Positions 20,301 through 26,117 of a stretch of 64,000 nt of DNA are shown here, piece after piece (position 1 is the first letter of the stretch; each line of letters starts with the position of its first letter). Made by a program: the position numbers and the translations under genes. The stretch is taken from positions 4,712,001 through 4,776,000 of the forward strand of contig OZ244829.1 in assembly GCA_965220415.1 (NCBI GenBank), read 5' to 3'. The DNA comes from JAJDTR01 sp965220415. Its GTDB lineage: Bacteria; Poribacteria; WGA-4E; JAJDTR01. Under the pieces are notes generated by a model. The model did no database searches and had not been told where the DNA came from. It saw nothing but the letters and a program-made list of their open reading frames with translations.

Positions 20301-21974
20301 GGGATTGGATCCTTCGCCATTCGCGTGGTGCGGAGCGACTTCGCGCAAGTGGCAGGTGAGGTAGTGTTCGAGGGCGGCACCAAGGCGTCCTTCAGACCAG
20401 CCAATGCTTTGAGAAACGACACCTACTCCGTGGCGGTCGATGTCACCGATAAGGCGGGCAATGTGACCAACGCGAGTTGGAGTTTCACCGTGCAAGTCGA
20501 TGCCACGCCGCCGGTGATTAGCGCGAACTCGCCGCTCGGAATCGTCAGGGACGAGATGCCGAGAGTCAGCGTGTCCGCGACCGATGACGAATCCGGAATC
20601 GAGAATATCGAGATCCGGGTGCTCGACAGCGCATTCCAGAGAATTGGCGGACGCACCGTCTTCCAGGGCGGCACAACGGCTGCCTTCAGCCCCGATCGGG
20701 CGCTTCCCAATGATACCTATACGGTAGGCGTGAGAGCCACCGATAAGGCGGGCAACACGGCGGACGCGACGTGGAGTTTCGTACTCGAAGCCGACCATAC
20801 GCCGCCGGTTATCAATTCCTTATCGCCGCAAAGCATCATCCGTGACGATACGCCGCGCATCAGCGTCTCCGCGACAGACGACATCTCCGGTATTCAGAAT
20901 GTCGAAATTCGCGTGCGCAATAGCGCGTTCCAGCGGATTGCCGGCACCACGACGTTCCAAGGCGGTACCGTCGGCTCCTTCAGCCCGGCGAGCCCGATGA
21001 AGAACGACACCTACACCGTAGGCGTGAAAGTGACCGATAAGGCGGGTAACACGACCGACGCCGATTGGGCGTTCACCATCGAAGTCGACAAAGTGCCGCC
21101 GACAGTCTCTGAAACCGGACCGCACGGCATTATCCGCACGTCTAAACCGCGAGTCACCGTGACCGCCACGGATGACATGTCCGGCATTGAGAATATCACG
21201 ATTCGGGTGATTGATGACGCGTTTGGACGTGTCGCCGGTAGGACGACGTTCCAAGGTGGAACGTTCGCGAGCTTCTCACCGGAAGGCAATCTGGATAACG
21301 GCGTGTACTCCGTTGCGGTGAAAGCGACCGACAAGAGCGGCAATGTCGCCGATGCGGGTTGGAGTTTCACCGTCGAAGTGGACGAGATACCGCCGAGCAT
21401 CGCGCATACGTCGCCTTCCGGCAGTGTGCGTCCGGAGAATCCAATCATCTCCGTCGCCGCGACCGATGACTTGTCGGGCATCGCAAACATCGTGATGTCC
21501 GTGAGAGACAGCAACCAAAGCGCTGTCCCCGGTCGTACGGTGTTTGAAGGCGGCACGCTCGGAACCTTCGTCCCGTCACGCTCGCTTGACTACGGCACGC
21601 ACTACGTCAGCGTCAGAGTTTCGGATAAGGCAGGTAATGTCGCGAATGCGACGTATAGCTTTACCGTCGAATCCGCGGACGGGCTAGCCGTGCTGAACGC
21701 GAGAAACTTCCCGAATCCGTTCGCCGGCGCCACGAAGATAGCGTTCACGTTGACGCGAAGTTCCGAGGTTAGTATCGAGATCTTCGATATCTCGATGCGA
21801 CCTGTGTGGCACATGAGTCCGAGGACGATTGAAGCGACCAAAGAGCACGTCATCGGATGGGATGGAACAACCTCGGGTGGCGAAAAGTTGGCGCGAGGTG
21901 TGTACTTCTGCCAGATAATGGTGCACGACAGCCTCAACCCGCAATACGCCATTCTCAAGATGGCAATCAAATAA
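11316..21974 (+). CDS. Giant multi-domain surface protein (Big, CNA-B-like, PKD, Ig-like repeats, sorting domain)
   Basis: A 3552-residue protein. TTG 11316 is 7 nt after GGAGGT. ATG 11322 is the alternative, with long spacing. A signal peptide (KLVWFFCIAALAAGLMTAA) ends near residue 35. In order: a carboxypeptidase-regulatory-like domain (about 40-130); three invasin-type Big domains with GTIGDVTDNGDGTYSA motifs (130-430); about six CNA-B/regulatory-like repeats with GTTDGNGMYELT motifs (430-1060); a PKD domain with WDFGDG near residue 1090; a long region of unassigned beta-rich sequence (1130-2280); about ten Ig-like repeats of roughly 98 residues with PPVI..SP.GIVR / SATDDMSGI / DKAGNTT motifs (2470-3450); and a C-terminal sorting domain (about 3455-3552) with NFPNPFAGATKIAFTL and ARGVYFCQI. 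Such proteins are adhesins or matrix proteins. The sorting domain and the neighbouring PorV-like gene suggest type IX-like export. The exact ligand cannot be inferred. Confidence 0.85.
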   Translation: MNMRHPRGKLVWFFCIAALAAGLMTAANEDAPAQTTLSFLLSGTVTDQNGQVAAGLSVGVGNQRFVTRADGTYSIVLLALSDIDRIKVDDVLDITVIDGADVVGGISYTVTTADVTSSPPGATVNIQLSGLEALVSEDTLPADGVSTSDITVNIVENGAPVTGDTVTITAEQGTIGDVTDNGDGTYSATYTAPDQVLTAAVTDTIGIASATTGDSTTVMVTLEPVPTLVSVTATPSSFVAGSGVAGMVNVNVSRGGDPVTDAEVSISASRADGAADTGTVGDVTDNGDGSYSAPYAPSNTVGRIMLSATDAVSGESGSATVSVSAGAAAALAITVNPTDVSSNGSAMISVTVTDASGNGVGGLAPTGSAGSGSVGDFTENAAMGSYTAAYTAPMVEAEGTDIVTVNVGDLTGVATVNLTPEPPMMVSILVVNGTINKAGGTGSVPGVNVAVTVNDKDAVSTTSNENGGYSVTLVSPGGNAASTGDAVSVVVTDANGVERGSNGIVLTNEHLGDGDSSVVTVDVTTDIGATTSALVVTGTVFREASTIAIDDVFDIVVTNSTNGMQVSGTTDGNGMYELTLFSTSASVAETGDAFTVTAARDGGQVGAATHTITSAEVDGGRVSINIDTAIKASTSALVVAGTVYHEDGTIEMGAGLSVAVSSASRGLESMGTTDASGMYDVTFFSSSGPVGETGDMLTVTVMQDGAQIGTADYALTSADVDAQRATVDVSTIAVASTSSLVVTGQVFFLESQIPVGANIPVHVANADSGVEDTGMTDANGMYSVTFFSPTDPVAETGDTLNVTVMHGDETAGSVTHSVMASEIDSQRAVVDVPTSIKAESSVFNVTGTVYLEDGISPAPPGLTVKVTNVNQGVADDGWTTADGTYSVTIVSASMAVARSADELTLDVTVMADTEVVGTTSHTLTTDQVVARRISGVDITCDDLTADPSNVIVVAGTVSDPDGTPASAGVELSLTLGSNSTREINTNAGGGYLTTFFNPDAPVVNVHDTLTVIAVDRAAGSAANESMEVASHHVLAKRITFDIALNADTIDPVAVAKSSQKFIQKTETVDFDGSESSDYIIPTVPGVITYLWDFGDGNTADTMNATHQYANSGAYIATLTVTDLVGNEDSMSLEIFVDTVRLGGLSLNTLHARDVIDKLISLAIARTDVGMSVGPDALLDMMRNDPATQYAVLNAINSILPPGMVPKQLLDGELPLIFEDYENIDLENFGNAVTARPGMGMGILDSKDGGFTRIVTGNKLDLYLATPRGDVGSVTFRVDGPDFDPLSEEGTRDAREAVAGMTMMHTFQLEEEQAILLLPSWPGLSESGGAFASVTLRYSANDLPPEYANLLSRQRQVPVDTMAYASAPLNPMVINGEQVWSAEVGIEPGKIYYYFYEIELNTPVPLIIGDGQTTMLSRYAMPDPRNLQLEDRGIIEAVFTMEVQAAIAPFLNPIIEAIMAGQDVSTIDLEAMLTGENLLTLLGALGGAASGVVADIMTSLDPQMVSVFTVPMSTEEQSVWYTTVDLSDVADGMHTIDANAFDSNGVQIDNRPVYGKTFMLDRSAPAIETAVDNGQNSAMYMRDDGVLIATGLITPDPNQLASLMLSASSMDSTEDLGDFMYQIIRHSGDSSAQMANTWMPLLDPTVVPMLEGLSLNTFNVFVASAFNDMLTLNASAGMPPGVIHPYEMLIRGMDNTPELIVGEYGLRAVGRDNVGNISSYTAPVRVDIVAPDPDQAVITNIEIGDCNKDGDLDDPFESGPPGEDTTIFANTLSVKLTVEIPNRTPHPLTGIVVQYKTAHGTAQWMDIATLDAPGVVEWNIDNFDSLFNSGGDPRLYVRAVATNALTITDPDPAAPIITLDDGVCPVQPEHVAVNVIPAGTNEETGGYCGIIGADAYTAARTIPDLASVRFDLMMPDGTSMTIGEATEGEVLSGLLAPDLIVVLGNLVSVIVDDGMGLSAPEATYRKWSITFNTASLVDSLDTPYVVSATMIGADGVEYAPIAGGTDDFLLHNGDVEVGTTITMVADAYGMLPGDAGFHQLGGILMDGLDTPNAIFTVDPAAADWRVAGINFIVNMRNADGSKGDAVDVGEFTIEETVSVDMADMTKDSSDKIFTVTVHDLSVLGAGGDYVVQALAYDSKAEPDVEAEDASLGTAVNVDNYTPPPNITINGRGEGMSLVDFMAAHPLGYRIAQSDDNVFPFGMNAPGVLMGDITVQIDGGTLASDLVMIDGTRHDFSIVASSSTTGEGDHPISGTITKRNGSASFDIVNLAIDRVAPVITVLSPTEDDEVSALPTVHAIYNDGEGYGIMVASDDPLDVPANVEIQITRLNPPDESGVPVDQNQLDDADDEVVYSPDDALAGGAYRTDVSVTDKWGNRSTASGEFTVAGTAPSVTILSPMADSVSTDGMPLISAVVTGSGALDVVTMIDGNTVEAQIDGKNLSYTPDSPLAEGDHTVTIQATDPDGKMTDASVTFSVEFDHSPPVVTQVSPLGMIWGSTATLSVTAIDDQSGVASVSISLDGGDAVDGASRDVEGLALGQHTATATVTNGDGYSQEYSWTFTVVIDEMPPTIGTTSPHGVVRTTMPTITVGATDLTSIASITIGVMNSAGDAVEGETAMNEDSTSASFTPGGALANDTYSVAVVVMDNAGNSASTDWSFTVEASYDTTLPSIDVTSPHGIVRVDMPTISASASDVSDTAQEGLSGIASLEISVDGVDGSSEFDGSGSATFTPSAALANGTYTAMATATDNSGNTNTASWTFIVEVIMDVAAPVIGNTSPQGISRIAMPEISVAAADDMSGIGSIEISVMNSAGAAVDGSTAMGDGSAVFTPGAALANDTYTVSTVVTDNSGNSSSASWSFVVEVIMDIAEPVIGTTSPSGIVRVDMPTITASATDDMSGVGNIEISVAASDGSGVGGSSEFDGGTMARFNLGAALANDTYTATAVVTDNAGNETTGSWSFTVEVVMDEMSPIINATSPQGTIRSDMPRIDVSATDDMSGIGSFAIRVVRSDFAQVAGEVVFEGGTKASFRPANALRNDTYSVAVDVTDKAGNVTNASWSFTVQVDATPPVISANSPLGIVRDEMPRVSVSATDDESGIENIEIRVLDSAFQRIGGRTVFQGGTTAAFSPDRALPNDTYTVGVRATDKAGNTADATWSFVLEADHTPPVINSLSPQSIIRDDTPRISVSATDDISGIQNVEIRVRNSAFQRIAGTTTFQGGTVGSFSPASPMKNDTYTVGVKVTDKAGNTTDADWAFTIEVDKVPPTVSETGPHGIIRTSKPRVTVTATDDMSGIENITIRVIDDAFGRVAGRTTFQGGTFASFSPEGNLDNGVYSVAVKATDKSGNVADAGWSFTVEVDEIPPSIAHTSPSGSVRPENPIISVAATDDLSGIANIVMSVRDSNQSAVPGRTVFEGGTLGTFVPSRSLDYGTHYVSVRVSDKAGNVANATYSFTVESADGLAVLNARNFPNPFAGATKIAFTLTRSSEVSIEIFDISMRPVWHMSPRTIEATKEHVIGWDGTTSGGEKLARGVYFCQIMVHDSLNPQYAILKMAIK

Positions 21975-21985
21975 GGAACACTCTT

Positions 21986-22035
21986 AACCCCTGTCCCCGT
22001 GTGCGGGGACAGGGGTTGGGTCCCTTTTTAATCAT
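21986..22035 (+). terminator. Strong hairpin after the second giant gene
   Basis: A perfect 14-bp stem AACCCCTGTCCCCG (21986-21999), loop TGTG, CGGGGACAGGGGTT (22004-22017), then a T-run starting about 8 nt later. It could act as a terminator, but the distance to the T-run is longer than usual. It could equally be a repeat hairpin. Confidence 0.55.
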
Positions 22036-22141
22036 TGCGCATTATCCTTTTCAACGCTTTACATGGCTTAATTAATTCCTTCATTCTTTTGACATAGTTA
22101 AACACAACACGAACACAAATTACTCTACAAAGGAGAACAAC

Positions 22142-23098
22142 ATGATTCAGATGAAGCCGAAATTGATACTTGGGTCTTCCCTGGTTTTGATTGCGCTAAT
22201 GGCTTTCGCTCCAATCTGCTCTGCCAACAGCGTCGACCTGGCTCCGTATCTGCGGCTGGGCGCGGGCGCCCAATCCATCGGCGTCGGCGGCGCGGTCACC
22301 TCAACGGTTGACGATGCCACCGCAACCGTCTGGAACCCCGCGGGATTAGCGTCCGTGAAGAACATGACGTTTACTGTCTCCACGTTCAATATGGGGTACG
22401 ACGCGAGGCAAAGTTTCTTGGGTATCGCTAACAGTTTCGGAAGCGGCGCGCTTGGACTCGCCGTATCGGGCGTCACCGTTGATGGCATCGAATACCGTGA
22501 CGGGAACGATATACGGCGCGGCACGTTCCGGCACAACTCAAACGCAGTCTCACTTTCCTATGGACACGCGTTCGGCAATATCGGAATTGGCATCGGCGTC
22601 GGTGCGCTCACCGATGTTTATAGTTTGGACGCCGAGCGCATCAACGGCTTTCGCGGTGCCGATATCGGTATTATCGGCCAGCGTACCTACACCATGGCAA
22701 ACGGCAAAGAGATCCCAATCTTTACTTACGGGTTGGCTGTTCGCAATCTCGGAAGTTCGCACAACGAAAGCGCGGTACCCATGCTTGTGGACGCAGGCGT
22801 AGCATTCAAGCTGCCGAAGAGGGGCGCCGGGGTAACCTTCTCGTTTGATGTCGAGCATGAGTTTGTGGAACTTGACGAAGCGACGACAGCCGCCAGCATC
22901 GGCGCTGAGTATAAAATCTCGAAACGCTTTGCCATTCGCGGCGGCGCCATGGGCACGCGTGACCACCAGAGCCTGTTTGCCGGATTTGGTGTGAATGTGG
23001 GCGGGCTGCAACTTGACTATGCGCTCCAAGATGCGCCGGCAAGTCGGTTGCACGGTAGTGGCACTACGCATCACGTTTCAATGTCCTATAGTTACTAA
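22142..23098 (+). CDS. PorV/PorQ-family outer-membrane protein
   Basis: A 318-residue protein. AAGGAG lies 6 nt before ATG. A signal peptide (LILGSSLVLIALMAFAPICSA) is followed by a short N-terminal stretch with the family signature LRLGAGAQSIGVGGAVTS and DATATVWNPAGLA, then alternating beta strands of an outer-membrane barrel to a terminal aromatic residue (MSYSY). This matches the UPF0164/PorV-PorQ group related to FadL barrels. In Bacteroidetes PorV carries cargo with C-terminal sorting domains from the type IX translocon to the attachment complex. Here it follows directly after a gene for a giant protein with such a domain and 12.7 kb after another, so a similar shuttle or anchoring role is likely. 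Length fits the family. No PorU, PorK-N or SprA-like gene is visible in the window. Confidence 0.8.
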   Translation: MIQMKPKLILGSSLVLIALMAFAPICSANSVDLAPYLRLGAGAQSIGVGGAVTSTVDDATATVWNPAGLASVKNMTFTVSTFNMGYDARQSFLGIANSFGSGALGLAVSGVTVDGIEYRDGNDIRRGTFRHNSNAVSLSYGHAFGNIGIGIGVGALTDVYSLDAERINGFRGADIGIIGQRTYTMANGKEIPIFTYGLAVRNLGSSHNESAVPMLVDAGVAFKLPKRGAGVTFSFDVEHEFVELDEATTAASIGAEYKISKRFAIRGGAMGTRDHQSLFAGFGVNVGGLQLDYALQDAPASRLHGSGTTHHVSMSYSY

Positions 23099-23101
23099 AT
23101 C

Positions 23102-23160
23102 TGGCCACAGGCCACTGTCTTCCCCCACTGGTCACTGGCCACAGGCCACAGGCCACTGTA
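23102..23160 (+). repeat. 7-bp tandem repeat (CACTGGC type)
   Basis: Degenerate heptamers CACAGGC, CACTGTC, CACTGGT, CACTGGC fill the gap between the PorV-like gene and the LysM gene. It is the same family as 24314-24414 and 28970-29008. Confidence 0.75.
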
Positions 23161-23176
23161 TAAGGAGAACCACCGC

Positions 23177-24022
23177 ATGAAAGCAATGAAATCTGCCGTG
23201 AGTTTAGGACTGATTCTCTACATTTGCGTGTCGCTGAGTGGCGTTCTGCTCGTGTTGGACGCCTCCGCCAAAATCACGCCGAAAGAGACTGACGAGCCCA
23301 CGGGATTTTACACCATCCAAAAGGGCGATACTCTGTGGCACCTTGCGAAGAAGTATCGTCACGATCCGCTGTTGTGGCGGGATTTCGAAAAATACAACAT
23401 CTTCTCCAATCCGCACCTAATCTTCCCGAAGGAACAACTTCAGGTGTCCGCGATGTGGGGCTTCCCCGGCGTACCGATGCCGGAGCCCGAACCGCCGGCG
23501 ACGGTTGCCCAAGTGGCGACAATGTCTGAACTGGACATGCTCAAAGAAAAGTTCAAGGCGCATCTGATGGCGACCGAATCCGCCCTAGAAGAGATTGGGG
23601 CAGAGGTCTCCGAAATGCACGGTGAGATTCACGGCATTGAGGAAACCCTGGATGGATTGAAGAGTTCCATGGATATGGGCGGAGAATCGCTCTCAATGGC
23701 AAATATGGAAAACTCGAAAGCCATCGCCGGTCTGAACGACTCCGTTATGGGGCTGAGTGAAAAACTCAATTCGCACATCATGGAGATGGAATCCACGCAC
23801 ATGGAGCACGTCAAAGCCGCGAATAGTGTTGGCGGCCGGCTTGAGAATATTGAACAGTCGCTCGCGGGCATGAAGGAAGTTCAAGACGACACGGCGGGTA
23901 AGGTCGAGAAAATCCTCAACCCTCCGAAAATGAGGTCGAAAAAACGTCCGCTCGCCTTCCTGACCGCACTGGTCGGCGGAGCCGCATGGGTAGCCATGAA
24001 CTCGCTCGGCGATCGCGAATAG
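23177..24022 (+). CDS. Exported LysM-domain protein with coiled coil
   Basis: A 281-residue protein. AAGGAGAAC precedes ATG 23177. An N-terminal hydrophobic segment (about 8-30, GLILYICVSLSGVLLVLDASA) is a signal peptide or anchor. Residues about 43-90 form one LysM domain (FYTIQKGDTLWHLAKKYRHDPLLW ... NPHLIFPKEQLQV, shortened here), a peptidoglycan-binding fold. A proline-rich linker (about 95-112) leads to a long helical/coiled-coil region (115-255) rich in E, M and L, and the C-terminus carries a hydrophobic stretch (LAFLTALVGGAAWVAM). It likely spans or bridges envelope layers. Position after the PorV-like gene, separated only by 7-bp repeats, suggests co-expression with the surface-display module. 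A rho-independent terminator follows. Confidence 0.75.
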   Translation: MKAMKSAVSLGLILYICVSLSGVLLVLDASAKITPKETDEPTGFYTIQKGDTLWHLAKKYRHDPLLWRDFEKYNIFSNPHLIFPKEQLQVSAMWGFPGVPMPEPEPPATVAQVATMSELDMLKEKFKAHLMATESALEEIGAEVSEMHGEIHGIEETLDGLKSSMDMGGESLSMANMENSKAIAGLNDSVMGLSEKLNSHIMEMESTHMEHVKAANSVGGRLENIEQSLAGMKEVQDDTAGKVEKILNPPKMRSKKRPLAFLTALVGGAAWVAMNSLGDRE

Positions 24023-24054
24023 CCAAACGCGGCGAGCCAAACAGGCACAATGAT

Positions 24055-24098
24055 AAAAAAGCAGGGCAAATGCTCAACGGCATCCCCCTGCTTTTTTT
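24055..24098 (+). terminator. Rho-independent terminator
   Basis: An 11-bp stem AAAAAGCAGGG (24056-24066) against CCCTGCTTTTT (24086-24096), followed by a T-run. It closes the PorV/LysM transcription unit 33 nt after the stop codon. Confidence 0.85.
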
Positions 24099-24416
24099 AT
24101 TTGTACGCTTTCTATACTAACCACTAGATTGTAGGGTGGGCACTGCCCACCATTCCGATCAGTTTGGGATAAATGGTTGGCTCCCTTGGCGCGCAACGTG
24201 ACCGCGTTGATGGTGGGCAGTGCCCACCCTACACTGGATTGAGGACAGAGACTCCGACTAGAACGTGTTGCTTGCTGAAAGAATTATTCCGCTAGGGATT
24301 ATGGCATGCCCCCACTAGTCACTAACCACTAACCACTGACCACTGGCCACTGTTTCTCCCACTGACCACTAATCACTAGCCACTAACCACTGTTTCTCCC
24401 ACTGACCACTGTCCTT
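24099..24416. repeat. Spacer with paired GTAG hairpins and 7-bp repeats
   Basis: No gene. Two GGTGGGC hairpins lie in opposite orientation at 24131-24151 and 24212-24232, enclosing about 60 bp of other sequence. This resembles a bipartite BIME-like arrangement. The right part (24314-24414) is the longest 7-bp tandem array in the window. Confidence 0.7.
24314..24414 (+). repeat. 7-bp tandem array (ACTAACC/ACTGACC) abutting a start codon
   Basis: Heptamers ACTAGTC, ACTAACC, ACTAACC, ACTGACC, ACTGGCC, ACTGTTT, a CTCCC break, then a second similar run, ending 2 nt before ATG 24417. It resembles the short tandemly repeated repetitive (STRR) sequences of filamentous cyanobacteria. Confidence 0.8.
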
Positions 24417-24998
24417 ATGTCCCGTCTTCGGACCGCACTAGACCGTTTCATAGAAATCTCGGGTGATCGAACCGGCGAATTGGGCGAATCCATCGACACC
24501 GGTTTGGTGTGGATTGGCGGCAACAAGCTTGTCCTCATCGCTGACAGTAGGGAAGCCGGACATCGCACGCCCGCCGGTTGGCGCCGCGCATCCCGAATTG
24601 TTGGTGTGGCGCGCCAACTCCGGAAACCCGTGCTCCTCTGGAATCTATCTTTCCACAATGGGGCGGGACAAACGCCAAACCTTGCTACCGAACAAGCGGC
24701 GAGAGACGGTCAACAGGACATTATTCAGTTCCCCTACGCCATTATCAGCGTGATTGAGGACGCACAGAAACACGCATTTTCGACGGTCGAACTTGCCTTA
24801 CCGGATGGTATCGTCTTTGTGGATGGCGCCGAAACGCTGTGCGGACACCTTACGATCTCACCCCGCACCATCGGCGCAAGCAGCGCGGAGGACGTGGCGT
24901 CGAGTATTTCAGGGCTGTTAGTCCAAATTGCATCAATCCCCGCCAGTGAACTGGTTTCCCAGCGCAAGACGCGCCTCGCCTCAATCACCCTATCCTGA
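24417..24998 (+). CDS. Divergent AccA-like carboxyltransferase-fold protein
   Basis: A 193-residue protein. The stretch RFIEISGDRTGELGESIDTG ... KLVLIADSREAGHRTPAGWRRA aligns by eye with the acetyl-CoA carboxylase alpha-subunit core (FVELHGDR...DD.AI..G; VIG..KG; PEGYRKA.RLM). It continues through a RKPVLLWNLSF strand where AccA has PV...DTPGAYPG. The DTPGAYPG loop and GAEERGQ motif are absent or replaced, and the protein is well under the usual 310-320 residues, so normal carboxyltransferase activity is doubtful. There is no Shine-Dalgarno sequence: a 7-bp repeat array ends 2 nt before the ATG. It is flanked by repeats on both sides. It may be a specialised paralog or a decaying gene. Confidence in the fold assignment is moderate. 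Confidence 0.5.
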   Translation: MSRLRTALDRFIEISGDRTGELGESIDTGLVWIGGNKLVLIADSREAGHRTPAGWRRASRIVGVARQLRKPVLLWNLSFHNGAGQTPNLATEQAARDGQQDIIQFPYAIISVIEDAQKHAFSTVELALPDGIVFVDGAETLCGHLTISPRTIGASSAEDVASSISGLLVQIASIPASELVSQRKTRLASITLS

Positions 24999-25292
24999 AT
25001 AAGCGCCGCAATCGGCAATGGTACAACCCCCTGTCCCTCCCTGCAACGGCTGTTTTTTCTTTCATTCCGCGTCAATCTATGTTACCCTTAAATTGTACCT
25101 CGGGCGTGTTGACATTTAGAGCCTGTTTGAAAAGTACATTCGTAGGGTGCGATCAACCAAGTGGATAGCGCGGGCGATAGAGATCCCCTGCGCACCAGCC
25201 TTTAACAGTCCCGTGCGATAGAAATCCCATAGAAATCCTATTCATTGTTCGTCCTAGGATCCAAGGGTCTTACTAACCACTGACCACTAACC
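24999..25292. repeat. Spacer with MITE left end and interrupted hairpin
   Basis: No gene. A MITE left end (TTTAGAGCCTGTTTGAA) starts near 25116. It runs into a GTAG-foot hairpin split by a 38-nt GATC element (25142-25196), and no right end is seen. The last 21 bases (25272-25292) are three 7-bp heptamers touching the next start codon. Confidence 0.75.
25142..25196 (-). repeat. GTAG-foot hairpin interrupted by a 38-nt GATC element
   Basis: GTAGGGTGCG (25142-25151), a 38-nt element (25152-25189) starting ATCAACC and ending ATCCCCT, then GCGCACC (25190-25196). Uninterrupted copies (for example 33257-33277) have CATT at that place. The second such case is at 11222-11276, with a different stem sequence but the same junctions. 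Confidence 0.85.
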
Positions 25293-25931
25293 ATGATCGA
25301 AAAAATCTTCCGGTCTTTCGTCAAAACAGTGCTGCTTCCCATTGCCAAAGCCCTTACGGCAATTGGGGTTACGGCGAACATGATTACGCTGGTTGGTCTG
25401 TTGGTCAACGCTGTCGCCGCATTCTTTCTGGCGACCGGGCGATTGGTAGTGGCGGGAATTCTAATACTCTTCGGCGGGAGTTTCGATGCCATGGATGGCG
25501 TTGTCGCCCGCGTCAGTAACAAGGACGAATCCAACCCCTCCGGTGCACTGCTCGATTCCGTAATCGATCGCTATTCGGAAGCGGTGGTGTTTGTCGGCGC
25601 GATGATCTACTTCTATCACCTTTCCAACTTGCTGGGCGTGGTCTTGGTCTTCGCGTCCGTAATCGGATCAATCCTTGTAAGCTACGTCCGCGCCCGAGCC
25701 GAAGGCCTCCAAGTCGAATGCAAAGTCGGTCTGATGCAGCGTCCGGAACGAATCGTTCTCCTAGCGCTCGGCGTCCTCGCCCAGGGTATAATCATCAAAT
25801 ACTTCTCCTGGGAATCCAACGGCATCATTCTCGTGTGCGTATTTGGCTTTCTCGCGTTAACTGCTCACATTACCGCCCTCCATCGTCTCGTCTTCTCGTA
25901 TTCCCAGCTCAATAACCAATCACGCGAGTGA
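25293..25931 (+). CDS. CDP-alcohol phosphatidyltransferase family membrane enzyme
   Basis: A 212-residue polytopic membrane protein. The family motif is complete: D65-x2-D68-G69-x2-A72-R73, then G84-x3-D88-x3-D92 (SFDAMDGVVAR ... GALLDSVID). These aspartates bind metal and the CDP-linked donor. About five to six hydrophobic segments follow. The family transfers a phosphatidyl or related phospho-alcohol group in phospholipid synthesis. This member resembles PgsA/inositol-phosphate-synthase-like proteins, and the acceptor cannot be read from sequence. A separate PgsA candidate is at 54988-55602. The start codon directly follows three 7-bp repeat units and has no Shine-Dalgarno motif, which is odd for a conserved gene. 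Confidence 0.85.
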   Translation: MIEKIFRSFVKTVLLPIAKALTAIGVTANMITLVGLLVNAVAAFFLATGRLVVAGILILFGGSFDAMDGVVARVSNKDESNPSGALLDSVIDRYSEAVVFVGAMIYFYHLSNLLGVVLVFASVIGSILVSYVRARAEGLQVECKVGLMQRPERIVLLALGVLAQGIIIKYFSWESNGIILVCVFGFLALTAHITALHRLVFSYSQLNNQSRE

Positions 25932-26117
25932 ATAGATCAACTGAGTACATTTTGTAGGGTGCGCACTGCGCACCAGCCTCTAAAAGCCCCAGCGGAGATC
26001 GAGCGAGTGAATAACGAATGCGAAAGCAATCCCAAAGTAGTAGGCACACTCCGTGTGCCGTAAACCGCCTTATTTGTGCGATAGAGATCCCGTAGAGATC
26101 CACTAGCCACTAAACAC
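25932..26117. repeat. Spacer with two GTAG hairpin types
   Basis: A GGTGCGC hairpin with GTAG foot (25954-25974), a GATC element (about 25993-26030), a second hairpin of the GCACAC type (26040-26059) and 7-bp repeats (about 26100-26115). The order hairpin, GATC element, GCACAC hairpin recurs at 26455-26560. Confidence 0.7.
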
